Origin: Humulus lupulus
Lineage: Eukaryota > Streptophyta > Magnoliopsida > Rosales > Cannabaceae
Assembly (NCBI RefSeq): GCF_963169125.1
Contig: NC_084797.1
Location: 91,235,868 to 91,299,867, forward strand
Reading direction: 5' to 3'
DNA length: 64,000 nucleotides
Positions 41,321 to 52,443 of this stretch are shown one piece after another. The notes beneath the pieces are model-generated. The model did no database searches. It saw only the letters and a list, made by a program, of their open reading frames with translations, and had not been told where the DNA came from. The stretch's first letter is position 1, and the number at the start of each line of letters is the position of its first letter. Both the position numbers and the translations under genes were made by a program.

Positions 41321-42561
41321 CTGCAGGAGCTGTTAGATTTAGGTTTTATCAGACCTAGTTTCTCACCGTGTGGTGCACCAATTCTGTTTATGAAGAAGAA
41401 GGATGGTTCTCTAAGAATGTGTATTGATTACAGAGAACTAAATAAGTTAACAATCAAGAACAAGTATCCTCTGCCAAGGATAGATGATTTGTTTGACCAG
41501 TTGTAGGGTGAAAGGGTATTCTCTAAGATAGACCTTCAATTTGGTTATCATCAGCTGAGGGTCAAGGAGGGAGATATACTGAAGACTTCTTTTTGCACTA
41601 GATATGGGCATTATGAGTTCTTAGTTATGTCCTTTGAATTGACTAAGGCCCCAACTACTTTTATGGATTTGATGAAAAGAGTGTTCAAGGATTATTTGGA
41701 CCAGTTTGTGATCGTCTTCATCGATGATATTCTAGTTTATTCTCAGTCAGAGTCAGAACAAGAGCAACATCTGAGGTTGGTTCTATACTGAGGGAACACA
41801 AATTATTTTCAAAATTCAAGAAGTGTGAATTCTAGTTATCTCAGGTAACTTTCCTTGGGCACATTGTCAATAAGAAGGGGATTAAGGTGGACCCAGTAAA
41901 GATTGACGCAGTCGGGGATTGGGCAAGGCCAAAGAATGCTTCAGAGGTTAGAAGTTTCCTTGGATTGGCATGTTATTACAGACATTTCGTGGAAGGATTT
42001 TCAAAGATTTCCACATCATTAACTGAATTGATGCGCAAGAATCAGAAGTTTGTGTGGTCAGACAAGTGTGAGAACAACTTCCAAGAATTGAAATGGAGGT
42101 TGATTACAGATCCGGTTCTGAGTCTTCCAATAGACCACGAGAAGTTTATGATATACTGTGATGCCTCACATCATAGTTTGGGTTGTGTTCTGATGCAGTC
42201 AGGGAAAGTGATTGCTTATACCTAACGTCACCTGAAAGAATATGAACATAGATACCTCACTCATGATTTAGAATTGGCAGCTCTGGTCTTTGCATTAAAG
42301 GTATGGAGACATTACCTTTATGGGAAAAAGTGTGAGATTTACACTGGCCACCAGAGCCTGAAGTACTTCTTCACACATAAGGATTTGAACATGAGGCAAA
42401 GGTGTTGGCTAGAGCTAGTAAAAGATTATGATTGTGAGATTCTGTATCATCCAGGAAAGGCCAGTGTGGTAGCAGATACTTTAAGCCGGAAAGGTCCGTT
42501 GACAGATTTTCAGTGTGAGGCTGATATCCAGAGAGTTAGCAAAGGATATGACCAGAGCTAG
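41321..42561 (+). pseudogene. Element E reverse transcriptase and RNase H
   Basis: RT reads [36 protein letters not shown] and the active site [12 protein letters not shown] (about 41711-41740, Asp pair intact). TAG at 41504-41506 replaces Gln. A frameshift lies near 41785 and a TAG in CEFxLSQVTF. RNase H includes [21 protein letters not shown] at 42223-42225, and [20 protein letters not shown] to [10 protein letters not shown]. Confidence 0.9.
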
Positions 42562-43985
42562 CATAGAGTTGCTGGTAGGCCAGTTGGCCAACGTTACGCT
42601 ATAGTCTACGCTGTTGGAGAGAATAAAGGAAGGTCAATTGGGTCATCCACAGTTGACCAAGATCAGAGAGGATGTTCTAGCTGGAGTATCCAGAGATTAT
42701 ACAGTGTCAGAGATGGGCTTATTGAGATACAAAGGTTGGATATGTGCTCCGATGGACACTGTTATGAGGCGAGAGATTCTAGATGAATCTCATACTACTC
42801 CTTACTCTTTGCATCCAGGCACCACGAAGATGTATCAAGATGTGAGATCATTGTATTGATGGCCTGGGATGAAGAGGGATGTGGTAGAATATGTGGCTGA
42901 GTGCTTGACATGTCAACAAGTCAAGGCTGAGCATCAGAGGCTAGCAGGGTCATTACAGCCTCTGGATATCCTAGAGTGGAAATGAGAGGACATCATGATG
43001 GATTTCGTGGTGGGGTTACCCAAGACTGTGGATCAACATGATTTAGTATGGGTTATTGTGGATCGATACATCAAGTCAGCTCACTTTTTTCCAGTGAGGA
43101 CTACTTATACAGTTGACCAGTACGCATATCTCTATGTGAGAGAGATTGTGCACCTTCATGGGGCATCGAGGTCGATCGTGTCAGATCGGGACCCCACATT
43201 CACTTCCAAGTTTTGGGGAAGTTTGAAGAAGGCTATGGGTACACAATTAAAGTTCAGTACTACTTATCATCCTCAGACAGATGGACATTCTGAGAGGATG
43301 ATCCAAATATTAGAAAACATGCTGCAAGCATGTGTGCTAGACTTTGGTGGGTCCTGGAGTAAGTATTTACCTTTGATAGAGTTTTCCTACAACAACAACT
43401 ATCAGTCGATGATTGGGGTGGCTCATTATGAGATGTTGTATGGTAGGAAATGCAGATCTCCCATTCATTGGGATGCGACAAGAGAAAGAAGATACTTGGG
43501 TCCTGAGGTAGTATAGAGGACCAATGAGGCCATTGAGAAGATTAGAGCTCGAATGCTCGCTTCTCAAAGCTGACAGGAACGTGGAGTTTCAAGTGGGAGA
43601 CTATGTCTTCCTTAGAGTCTTGCCATGGAAAGGGGTGAGAAGATTTGGGAAGAAGGGCAAGTTGAGCCCTAGATTTGTAGGTCCATTTGAAATCCTGGAG
43701 AGGATTGGTCAGGTGGCCTATAGGTTGGCCTTACCACTGGAATTGTCGTCCGTGCATAACGTATTTCATATCTCAGCTCTCGGGAGGTATGTATCAGATG
43801 CGACTCATGTATTAAGTTACGAGGATCTGAAGATTGAGGAAGATCTCTCCTATGAGGAACGACCAGTCCAGATACTAGACAGAATGGACAAGGTCCTGAG
43901 GAATAAAACTACACCTTTGGTTAAGGTATTATGGAGGAATAGCAAGGTCGAGGAAGCGACCTGGGAGCCGGAGTCAGATATGTAG
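42562..43985 (+). pseudogene. Element E integrase and chromodomain
   Basis: The N-terminal zinc region is SLHPGTTKMYQDVRSLY, then CLTCQQVKAEHQR. The core reads MMDFVVGLPKT, SDRDPTFTSKFW and HPQTDGHSERMIQ (D, D, E kept). TGA codons occur at the two Trp positions after RSLY and in LEWK. A frameshift with a small deletion lies near 43560. The chromodomain is RPVQILDRMDKVLRNKT and VKVLWRNSKVEEATWEPES, ending at TAG 43983-43985. Chromodomain type and position fit Tekay/Del. Confidence 0.9.
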
Positions 43986-44032
43986 AGTCGGTATCCCGAG
44001 CTGTTTAGGTAAATTTCAAGGACGAAATTTCT

Positions 44033-44048
44033 GTAAGGAGGGGATAGT
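44033..44048 (+). other. Element E polypurine tract
   Basis: AAGGAGGGGATAGT directly precedes the 3' LTR; the upstream GGACGAAATTTC is the usual Tekay signature. Confidence 0.82.
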
Positions 44049-46494
44049 TGTAATGTCCCAAATTCCCTAATGTGGCTTAATGCCTGAATTAGGGGGCCAG
44101 GAGAGCCATAATTGATTTAATATGCGATTTTGTGATTATATGCATGATTATGTGAATTATATTATTATATGATGATAATTGCATGCATGTGGACCCACTT
44201 CTTATTAAAAGGGCATTTCTGTAATTTTTGCTGTTAAGGGCATAGTTGTATATTTATGTACATGTGTGTGATATATGGGTGAGACCATATTATTATGTGG
44301 ATATGTTTTAGTTATTTGGCATGAGACGATCCTAGGATGCAAGTTAGTGGTTTGGTCATAACAGGGTTAATTGTCGGGCTCGGGGTGATCCTGGTGATAA
44401 ATTGGTGTTTTGTACATTACCGAGAATGAGCGGGTAATGGGATATGATTTAATAATTATTTGGGGATATTAGGAGTAACGGGAATTGGAGGACGTTAATT
44501 ATGATTAACGGGATAGATGGGAAATGACAATTTTGCCCTTGTTGACTTTGAAAGATTAGAATGGCCCTAGGGGCATTTTGGTCATTTTGACCATGGTTAT
44601 GTTTAACCAAAGGATGGCTGTAGAAGGTTTAAGGTAGCAAAAACAGAGTTTTCTCCCCTCTCACTCTCAATTATCTCTCTTTCTCTCGGGTTGGAATTTT
44701 GAGGCAAAATAGGAGGATTCAAACTTGAGGTTTTGGAGGCTTGAGACTTAGGAATTGTGCTCAGCAGTTGAAAGGAGTTTAATCCATAACTAGGGTAAGA
44801 ATTCTAAGCTTTACTTGCTGAGTTTTTACTCTGTTTTGAGGTTATTTGAAAGCTTGAGATTTTGATATTAGAAGTGGATATTTGTAGGTGTTTTGGGTGT
44901 TTCCAAGCTTGGGTTTTGCTGTTAAAGTAATGATAATGTTGTGGTGATGATTAATTGTGGTATTGGGATTGGTTTGATGAAGATTTGGCTGAGTTTGAAT
45001 TGAGAAAAATGCAGGGGAGCTGGGTTCATGGGGTCAAGTCGCGACTTGAATGCACCCCAGAGCCTCCCCTGGGTTCTGTCTAGCAGGTGCGTCGCGACCC
45101 ATAGGGGCAAGTCATGGCCAGTCCCTGGAACCCCACACAGGGGGGCTCTCTGTCTTGGGGGCGTGCCACGACCCACCTGTCCTTTTTGTGCCAGGATGGG
45201 TTTTAGCGAGTTTCAAGTGCAGGTTTTCGATTCTCTTGGCTCGGGATCGAATCTACTAACCATTTTAGTAGGATTCGAGGTCCCGAGAGTTGGGTTTTAG
45301 TCCATGAACCATTTTATTATTTATTTGATTAATGAGATTTCATATTTGGTTATGATTAGGTGACTACTAAGGGGCCTAAGGACAGATAGTTCTCAAGGGT
45401 CGTTCTTTTATTATTTCACGCTCGAACCAGAGGTAATAAAACTGCACCCAGTATGTGACATGCATGGTTATTGATGAGGCATGTTGAGTGCTCTATACAT
45501 GGACATTGATTGCATTGTAAATGCCTGGCTGCTTTGGTTACCTGTGAATGGCACTGACTTATTAGTCAGAAACGACAACGGTGTTTAGTACTGGTCGCAA
45601 AACTCTGACTTATCAATCATGACTGGCAATAGTACTGAGCGTTGGTCGTATGGTATTGGCTTATGAGTGAAGAGTGGCATTAGGGTGTTTAACGCAGGTC
45701 GAAATGATTAGATTTAATCAACATGAGCATTAAATGCTTGACCGACCTATTGGTCGAAGAAAACTAAAGCGCTTGGCTAGTCTAAGGCTAGTTACTCAAA
45801 TCCAGGGACAAAAAGGCTCAAGTGACTGAAACGTCACATGGCTTAGGGCCCAGGGCCCCACAGAGACTTATTAGTCATCTATTTAGAAAGACTTATTAGT
45901 CATCTATCTAGAGAGACTTATTTGTCATCTATTTAGAGAGACTTATTAGTCATCAACCCTAGAGAGACTTATTAGTCATCTACCCCAGAATGACTTATTG
46001 GTCACCATCTGATTAGGGCTATAAGCCCCAGAATCATTTAATATTATTTGTATACATGGAGTAATAACTTTTCTTGCTGAGCCTTGGCTAATGGGTGCTA
46101 TGTGGTGCAGGTAAAGGGAAAGAAAAGCTCACCCAGCCTTGAGTAGAGAGCTTAGCTGGTGATGTGTACATATACGGCCGCTTGACCACCACAGCCAAGG
46201 TGTTTCTCAGGGGAACTAGGGTTAACCCTATTTTTGCCGCTTAGGTTAGATGGTTGTAACTTTTATACTGTAATGACCATTTTGGATTGTATATAACTTT
46301 GTAAACACTTTTATGGGATCCCATGTACAGTTTAATGCTTTTAATAAAATATATCCATTCCTTTTGACTGAGATTTTCACCCTGGCCTGTTAATAACACC
46401 TAGATGCACGTTTACAACCTAATGACTCGTTTAGCGAGTTAAGCACTATTTAAAGTACACAGTGTGATGGTCTTGGGCTAACCAGGGCGTTACA
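44049..46494 (+). repeat. Element E 3' LTR
   Basis: 2446 bp, TGTAATGTCCC…CAGGGCGTTACA. About 47 bp longer than the 5' LTR, mostly due to two extra minisatellite units. Contains the shared block at 46073-46130 and TGGGATCCCA at 46313-46324. Confidence 0.93.
45863..46004 (+). repeat. Minisatellite, six units, in E 3' LTR
   Basis: Six units starting GACTTATT(A/T/G)GTCATC. Units 1-3 share the spacer CTATTTAGA or CTATCTAGA, which is rare in the 5' LTR array. Confidence 0.8.
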
Positions 46495-46499
46495 AGTAT

Positions 46500-48268
46500 T
46501 AAGTTCAATAAATCAGTAGAATACAAGTATTAATCTAGGCAATGATAAACATATACTTTCAAACGTATAACTTAATCTTTATTACAAACATTTAGGTGTC
46601 AGCACCCTTAGGCCGAGCCCTCTGGTTATTTAGTTGATCCGACTCGCTTAGGTCGAGTTGCGTTCAATACACTTATCATCAGCCCCGACTCCCTTAGGCC
46701 ATACTTTCACATTACACATAACATATATATAATTCTTAGAATACATATGTTCAAATAGAGGGAATCTCAGTCCCATTCATAACTACTTTGGTGCAATTTT
46801 CTTACCTTAAGTTCCGAGTGTATGATAAAGAGCAGCCCCGAACACGATCCTCAGGCCTGAGCCTTAACGGTAACCCTAGTCACAAGCAACAATGGATAAC
46901 TATAAAATTCTAATCCAATTAAATTTTTTGGAGACAAATACTAGCTTATGGACCCTCAATTCTACTAAACCGTGTAGTAGAATTCGTCCCAAGCGCTTAG
47001 GTTAAAATCCCCGACCTAAAAACCAACCTAGGCTATGGCTGCCTAGGCGGGCTGCGACCTGGCCTTAGGGGTCGTGGCACGCCTCAAGTCAGAGGCGCTA
47101 GCCTGTTGTTCAGGGGGGGAGTGGGCCGCAACTTGCCCCCTAGGGTCGCAGTGCGCCCAAAAATCAACAAGTCCTCCGAGGGCCTTCTGAGCACATGGGC
47201 TGTAGCGCCCATGAACTAGGTCGTGACGCTCCCCCGCGAACCCAGAAATCCCTAGGTTTCCAGCATTTTTCCCAACTCTCAGCCCCAAAATCCATCCTTA
47301 ATATACACCCCAGTCAAAACCAGGTTCAGAATTCTCAGTACTACTTCAAAAACCATCCATATAACCTAAAACACCAACTCAATTTCCCTTAATCCTTAAC
47401 TCAATATCTAACCAAATTATCCCCAAGCATACTCAAACCTAATCAGAATTCAACCATTTAGGATCTGAAACCTTACCTCTATTATTTGCTTGAATCCCCC
47501 AGCTGTTCCTTGTCTACACCTAGCTTCAATTCTCCAAATTTCCCAGCCCAAATCCAAGCTTTTCTTCAAAGATTTCTTTCAGCCTCAAAGCACAAGAGAG
47601 GGAGAGAGAGTGAACATGTAAGAGGAAAAGGGAGATAGTGCTTGAGATATTTCTAACCTGTTCTACTGAGTTATGATATTTCCTAACTATATCTCTTTAA
47701 TTAGAATGACCAAAATGCCCCTTGTTCTAACTCAGCTTCCTAATTGCCCTTAAGGGAAAAATGGTCATTAACCCAAATTCCCGCTAATTCCTCGAGTCGT
47801 CCTACAAATTCATAATTAATCCCGACATGCCCAACTAATTACCAAATACTTGCTCATTACTCGATAAATCTCTGATATACATTAAACTTTCCAAAATACC
47901 CCTAAGCTCACCCCAAGCAAGGTTAAACCATGCTGTGACTATTCTGCTAATCCGCTCACTAGGATCGCCTCGAGACATATACCGCAAATGTATCCACATA
48001 ATAATGTGGTCTCAACCATTTAACACATATAAACACATTTATACCCTTAACGAGCCAAAATTACATATATGCCCTTGTAAACAAGAACGATCCCACATGC
48101 ATAATTAATACTCATAACCATGCATAAAAATATATTCATATCATCATATATATCATGCATGCCACATGGTCACACATTTTAATCAATTAATCACACACAT
48201 ATCCAATTATGCCCTCTCGGCACGCTAATCAAGGCACTAAACCCTATTACAATTTTTGGGTCGTTACA
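46500..48268 (-). repeat. Second segment of solo LTR D
   Basis: Continues from 37392. It contains CTTAGGCCGAG-type repeats (46605-46710), a CpG-rich block (47045-47240), and the LTR 5' end (minus strand TGTAACGACCCAAAAATTG). No gene. Confidence 0.82.
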
Positions 48269-48720
48269 ATTATGCTCCTCATACGTCTTTTTAAATTCCA
48301 TAAAGTAATTCATAAGAGACTGATCTTGTTTCTCCACACTGTAAAAATCTTTGCAAACTTCATACATACGAGATAGATTCTCTTTTTCGGAATAAAAACA
48401 TTTCAAATAATCCATTAGTTCTTTAACTGATTCAAAATGATTGATCAAGCCAATTACCTCACTGTTAACATAATTCTAGATTTGAAGGAACAAGTGAGCA
48501 TCCTCCCTGAGCCATGTCCATCTCGAATCTTCTTTCTCTTTTGGACGATCATCAGTTAAATGGTCATCTTTGTCAATACTTCTTAAATAAAGCCGAACAG
48601 TCTTACTCTATTCTAAATAATTTCAACCAGTAAGCCTATGGTCCGTGATTTTTGATAGCACAGGAACTACATCAGAGACATCCACTGATTTTGTCTCTGA
48701 TTTATTTTCAGCTATAACGC
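48269..48720 (-). pseudogene. Copia gag, N-terminal part
   Basis: The minus strand reads ENKSETKSVDVSD, SKITDHRLTG, then LRSIDKDDHLTDDRPKEKED, WLREDAHLFLQI, EVIGLINHFESVKELMDYL and SRMYEVCKDFYSVEKQDQSL. These match the UBN2-type copia Gag. At least two frame breaks (near 48470 and 48620). The start codon cannot be fixed. The rest is at 36534-36933. Confidence 0.85.
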
Positions 48721-49097
48721 CTTGATAATCACAAGTAAGGAAAAGAGGTGGGAAAACCTGAGGCACTAAACAATCAGGAACCCAGAGACAAACAACCAGA
48801 CGAAAGACGGCCGCCGGAGAGTGGTCCATGCGCCCTCATGCGCCAGCGCATGGGCATACAATCTGAAGGCTACGGCAGCGTGTGGGGCCCACGTGTAGGG
48901 AATCTAGATGCCATATTTTGGGGTTTTGCCGATCGGCGGGTGGGCTATCCTTCTGTGTTGGTAGTGAGAACTAACATGCACTCCAAATGGGTTTTCCAGA
49001 AAATAAACCCTAAAAATGATAATAACTAAACCCTAATTGCAACCCCCAATTTTGTGAAAACTCCAAATTTCGTATTTCAAATTCCCAATCTAAGGTT
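48721..49097 (-). other. Copia leader region
   Basis: Between primer site and gag. GC-rich around 48810-48960, unlike its surroundings. No convincing frame. Confidence 0.5.
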
Positions 49098-49109
49098 GCT
49101 CTGATACCA
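49098..49109 (-). other. Copia primer-binding site
   Basis: GCTCTGATACCA on the + strand is TGGTATCAGAGC on the minus strand, directly next to the 5' LTR. tRNA-Met type. Confidence 0.9.
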
Positions 49110-49236
49110 TGTACAAAATGGTGAAGAGAATTATATATTTTGTATTGTATTGATCATATATTTATATAGAAATGAAAGGGTTATTCTAGGAAAACTATAA
49201 GAAAATAAGGGATACTAAATAAATACTAATTTGACA
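49110..49236 (-). repeat. Copia 5' LTR
   Basis: 127 bp, partner of 1500-1634. It begins TGTACAAAATGG and ends AATTTGACA on the + strand, followed by ATTCC (49237-49241). Confidence 0.85.
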
Positions 49237-49241
49237 ATTCC

Positions 49242-49796
49242 AAATAATCCATAGTCTGGAATCTCCTTAGGCGGACTCAGATAGTTTTAGGAGAACTCGA
49301 ACTGTTTCACTAAGTCACACGAGCTATCCTTAGGCGACCTTAGGATTCACCCACTCGATCTCTCCACTTCCCTGGTGATAGCTCCATGGACTGACCTAAA
49401 ATATCTGGAACTCAGGAATGTGGACCTGGAATCAAAGAAAGCTCATTAATCGCCCGATGAGCATGCTTCCCCATATTTTCTCAATGTAGAACTGTACTAT
49501 GAACAATACACGTTGGCTCGTATTTTTTAGGTATAACATTTACCTCCCAAGCCTCTGCTCGTTCATGACATCACCCCCCGTCTTTGACAGGAAAAGTAGA
49601 GGCTTTTCCACTCCTCATTGGGAAACGTGCTCACCTACCCTCTCGAGTGTTTCAACACGTGTGCACATCCCTACAGGATTCTGCTCGAATTCCCAAGTGC
49701 TGTTGACAGTTGTAATTTCACCTTTTTGTCACCGTTTCGCCCATTTAACTATAGCCATTCGATCTAAAAGCCTCTTGATCAAACGTTTCTTAATTT
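49242..49796. other. Unassigned DNA left of Tat2; promoter-like sequence
   Basis: Not recognised as any element. It contains AACACGTGTGCAC (about 49649) and a T-rich run towards 49796. It is continuous with 61394-61877 once Tat2 and one CCCAT copy are removed. The rejoined sequence has a TATA-like CCAATATATACCC just after the junction. It could be a host promoter or part of an unrelated repeat. Confidence 0.35.
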
Positions 49797-49801
49797 CCCA
49801 T

Positions 49802-50391
49802 TGTTATCCAAAAAACTGGCATTGATGACGTGGCAAGTGATCCATAGGCACGTGGCTGACATCTGGAGGAATTCTGCTAGTGTATCGACCAGAAGGCACA
49901 TTATAGGCAGTAGGCGGTTCAGTCTTTCCTGCGACCAGTCGGGTCGATGGTTCCGCATGCAGCATGATGTTCCAATAAAGATCTCTGTATATCCCAAAAT
50001 TAACTCCCATAATCTCCTAGTATCCGATTATTTAGGAGATAATATCTATAACAAATTCATGTAATCTCCCTTGAGCCTATAAATAGAGAAAGATAGCTCA
50101 AGGAAGGGACTTTTGGCTTTTGAATCATTTGAGACTAGAGTAATTCAACTAGAAATATTGTATTGTTCTTCAGAGGTTAGTAAAACTCATTGAACCCTAG
50201 TTTTTTGATCACTCCTTTGATTCTCGCATCAATAACAATCTAAGTGGACGTAGGTTATTACCAGATCTTGGGGATGAACCACTATAAAATATCGTGTTCT
50301 TATCCTTTTCGCTATTACGTTCTTTTCAACGCATTCATTCACATCAAGCATATTCTGACTCCGTGTTAGTTGACCAAAATCAGGGTCAACA
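49802..50391 (+). repeat. Tat2 5' LTR
   Basis: TGTTATCCAAAAAACTGGC…CAGGGTCAACA. TATA box within the conserved inverted repeat at 50069-50103. Confidence 0.95.
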
Positions 50392-50439
50392 TTATGGTGC
50401 TTTCATTGAGAGCTTGATTTGTCACCATTGAGAAAACCA

Positions 50440-52443
50440 ATGGCGAAAACTGCAAGGAAAACTGGACAGGCGGTCGCCGCTGCACCGTCAAACCCGCCTC
50501 TTCCTCCTCCTCCTCCTGCAAGCGTAGCTGAGGATGAGCCACATTTGGAATTTGAGGAGGAAGAAATGGATGACGCGATGCTGAAGAGTACTCTGGGGGC
50601 GTTGCATGAAGAGCTGGCCAATCTGAGAGCCAGCCAAGAAAGTGCTGCCGAAAGCATGGCAGACGGAGATGGACCACCGCCAGAACGAAGCCATGGCATC
50701 CCTCGAGGCAGCCTTGCAATTGACTAGGAATCAGGTTGCACCTGCCTCGCAGCCTGATCAACCAGCAAATGAGCCTCCCCAAAGGGGTCCCAATCCAAGT
50801 CTGCCTATCCAACCCTCGAGCCCACAAAGGCCCGAGTAGCCTTAGGTGCCCCATGACGATGTCCCACTGGCCCCTGAGGCACAGCCTCCATCCCAAGCTG
50901 GTCGCAGCAATCCCCCGCGTCAGAGGCAGAATAGGACCCGACATCAGCCTCATAGTCCTAGACGCCATAGGGGCGACGAGCCGAACCTACCGAATAGAGG
51001 TCAGAATCCTCCTGGTAACAAGAGGAACTCAGAGTTAGGCTCTGCGGTCTAGGGTCCCCCACGGCATGATAATGCACGGGGACACAACGACCAGCGCAGG
51101 CCACCCTCTAACGTTTGGGACGTTTAAGCCCGGGGTGGAAATTGAGGGAACAATCAATCCCACCATAGCCAATCAAGATTCAGAGATGGCCATGGGTATA
51201 ATGAAGCCGACTCCGGCAGAGGAAATGCCGGTCGGAGGAATGACGAAAGAGGTGGAAACAGGAATCAACCACCTCAGGATGACCAACCCGGCAGACGGGA
51301 CGCTGGGGGGCAATCCGGACAGAATAACATCTTCAACCGGCTCGGTGGTAGCGAGCAGGGGAGAAAAGACGAGGATTTGAGAGATGTACTCAACGATCGC
51401 CATGAGCGGCATGGCGAGAACGTCCCCCCAGCGACAGAGGCCACAGCGATTCCTGTCGCTGTACAGGCCCAGATAGATGCCCTCAACCAGGCGGTGCAAC
51501 AGCTGGTCGGGGGAAGTACATCTTACATCGATGACGATAGGAGGAAAGGCACTCCTTTCGTCCAGAGGATAGCTATGGAAGAGACTCCTAGAAAGTTTAA
51601 AATGCCTACGCTACCAAATTTTGATGGGTACGGTGACCCGGTATCTCGCGTCAATAAGTTTGAGATACAGATGGACATTCAGAAAGTGTCCGAAGACTCT
51701 CGGTGCAGGATCTTCCCTGCGACACTTTCTGAGGCCACGCAGGAGTGGTTTTTTAAGTTCCCTCCTGCAAGCATAGTTTCCTGGGAGATGTTCATAAGGG
51801 AGTTTTACGGACAGTTCTATGCAGGTCGTGTGCATCCGATCGAGGCAAACCAGCTGGTTGAAATTCGCCAGCAGGATGGAGAATCTCTGAAAGACTACAT
51901 CCAGCGCTTTATGCGAGCAACAGCTGGAGCAAAAATGGTGGGGGACGAAGGGAAAATGATGGCCATAATTGCAGGGGTTAGGCGTTGTTCCCCCCTCTGG
52001 AAGAGCCTTCACAAAGATGGGGTTAGAACTACCCAGGAATTCTTGGACTGGGCTAATCTTTAAATCAAGCTCGAAGATGCCATTGCCGACGATGGAAAGC
52101 CCTCTGGCAAGGATAAGAAAGCAGCCGAGCCCGCCAAAGGGTCCAAACCTAACGGCAACGGCAAAGGCAACGAGAACGGTAACGGCAATGGCAAGAATGG
52201 TGGAAAACAGCCACACAATGAGCCTTCCACCTCCGATAACAAACGAGCCAAGGGTAATCGTTATGAACCTCGGTTCACTAACTACACTGCCCTAGTTGAG
52301 TCTCGGGGAGAGGTTTATCAGGCCACAAGTTCCATTGTGCCTTATAAGAAGCCTGGCCCCATTCGAAAGGATATTTCGAAAAGAGACACTTCCAAGTTCT
52401 GTCGTTATCATAACGACTACGGACATGAAACCAACGAATGCAA
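50440..52443 (+). pseudogene. Tat2 gag
   Basis: ATG at 50440 (MAKTARKTGQ). Compared with Tat1, about 50 bp of the coiled-coil coding region is missing near 50648, shifting the frame. Further stops occur at 50838-50846 and 51051-51053. The capsid frame (51377-52063) carries LPNFDGYGDPVSRV, ATQEWFFKFPPASI and MFIREFYGQFYAGR, and then TAA at 52061-52063. The knuckle FCRYHNDYGHETNECN is followed by TAG (CAG in Tat1). Confidence 0.9.

Larger units (their letters stand above)
37393..46494 (+). mobile_element. Element E: Tekay/Del-type chromovirus with deleted gag
   Basis: A 9102-bp element flanked by AGTAT at 37388-37392 and 46495-46499. Long LTRs (37393-39791 and 44049-46494), TGGTATCAGAGC primer site, protease, RT, RNase H, integrase and a C-terminal chromodomain. 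It ends AAGGACGAAATTTCTG…GGAGGGGATAGT before the 3' LTR, a hallmark of Tekay/Del. The internal region is only 4.26 kb because most of gag is missing. Stops and frameshifts are frequent, and the first 200 bp of the LTRs already differ at about 19 sites, so it is older than the Tat copies. It is the only coding relative of solo LTRs A-D and F in this window. Confidence 0.93.
36934..48268 (-). mobile_element. Solo LTR D (Tekay/Del-like), split by element E
   Basis: The + strand starts TGTAACACCCTGGG and ends GGTCGTTACA. Flanks are ATTAA (36929-36933) and ATTAT (48269-48273), a target duplication with one mismatch. Its own DNA is 36934-37392 and 46500-48268, about 2.23 kb. Removing it rejoins the copia gag halves. 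No internal region. Confidence 0.84.
1500..49236 (-). mobile_element. Ty1/copia LTR retrotransposon, exploded by nested insertions
   Basis: One element on the minus strand. The 5' LTR (49110-49236) is followed by a TGGTATCAGAGC primer-binding site. Gag N-terminus, Gag C-terminus, protease, pre-integrase, integrase, reverse transcriptase and RNase H then appear in the correct order at ever lower coordinates, ending at the 3' LTR (1500-1634). Both outer ends are flanked by ATTCC (1495-1499 and 49237-49241). Its own DNA is 1500-2160, 31508-33940, 36254-36933 and 48269-49236, about 4.7 kb in all, a normal copia length. The gaps are three solo-LTR insertions (B, C, D), each with its own target duplication. 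Many stops and frameshifts show it is long dead. It is the oldest layer of the nest. Confidence 0.9.

Noticed and set aside
45863..46004. Regularly spaced short repeats resembling a CRISPR array
   Set aside because: The spacers are nearly identical to one another and the genome is a plant; this is an LTR minisatellite.
48748..49029. 93-codon + strand frame near the copia 5' end
   Set aside because: It lies in the copia leader, antisense to the element, with no recognisable motif.
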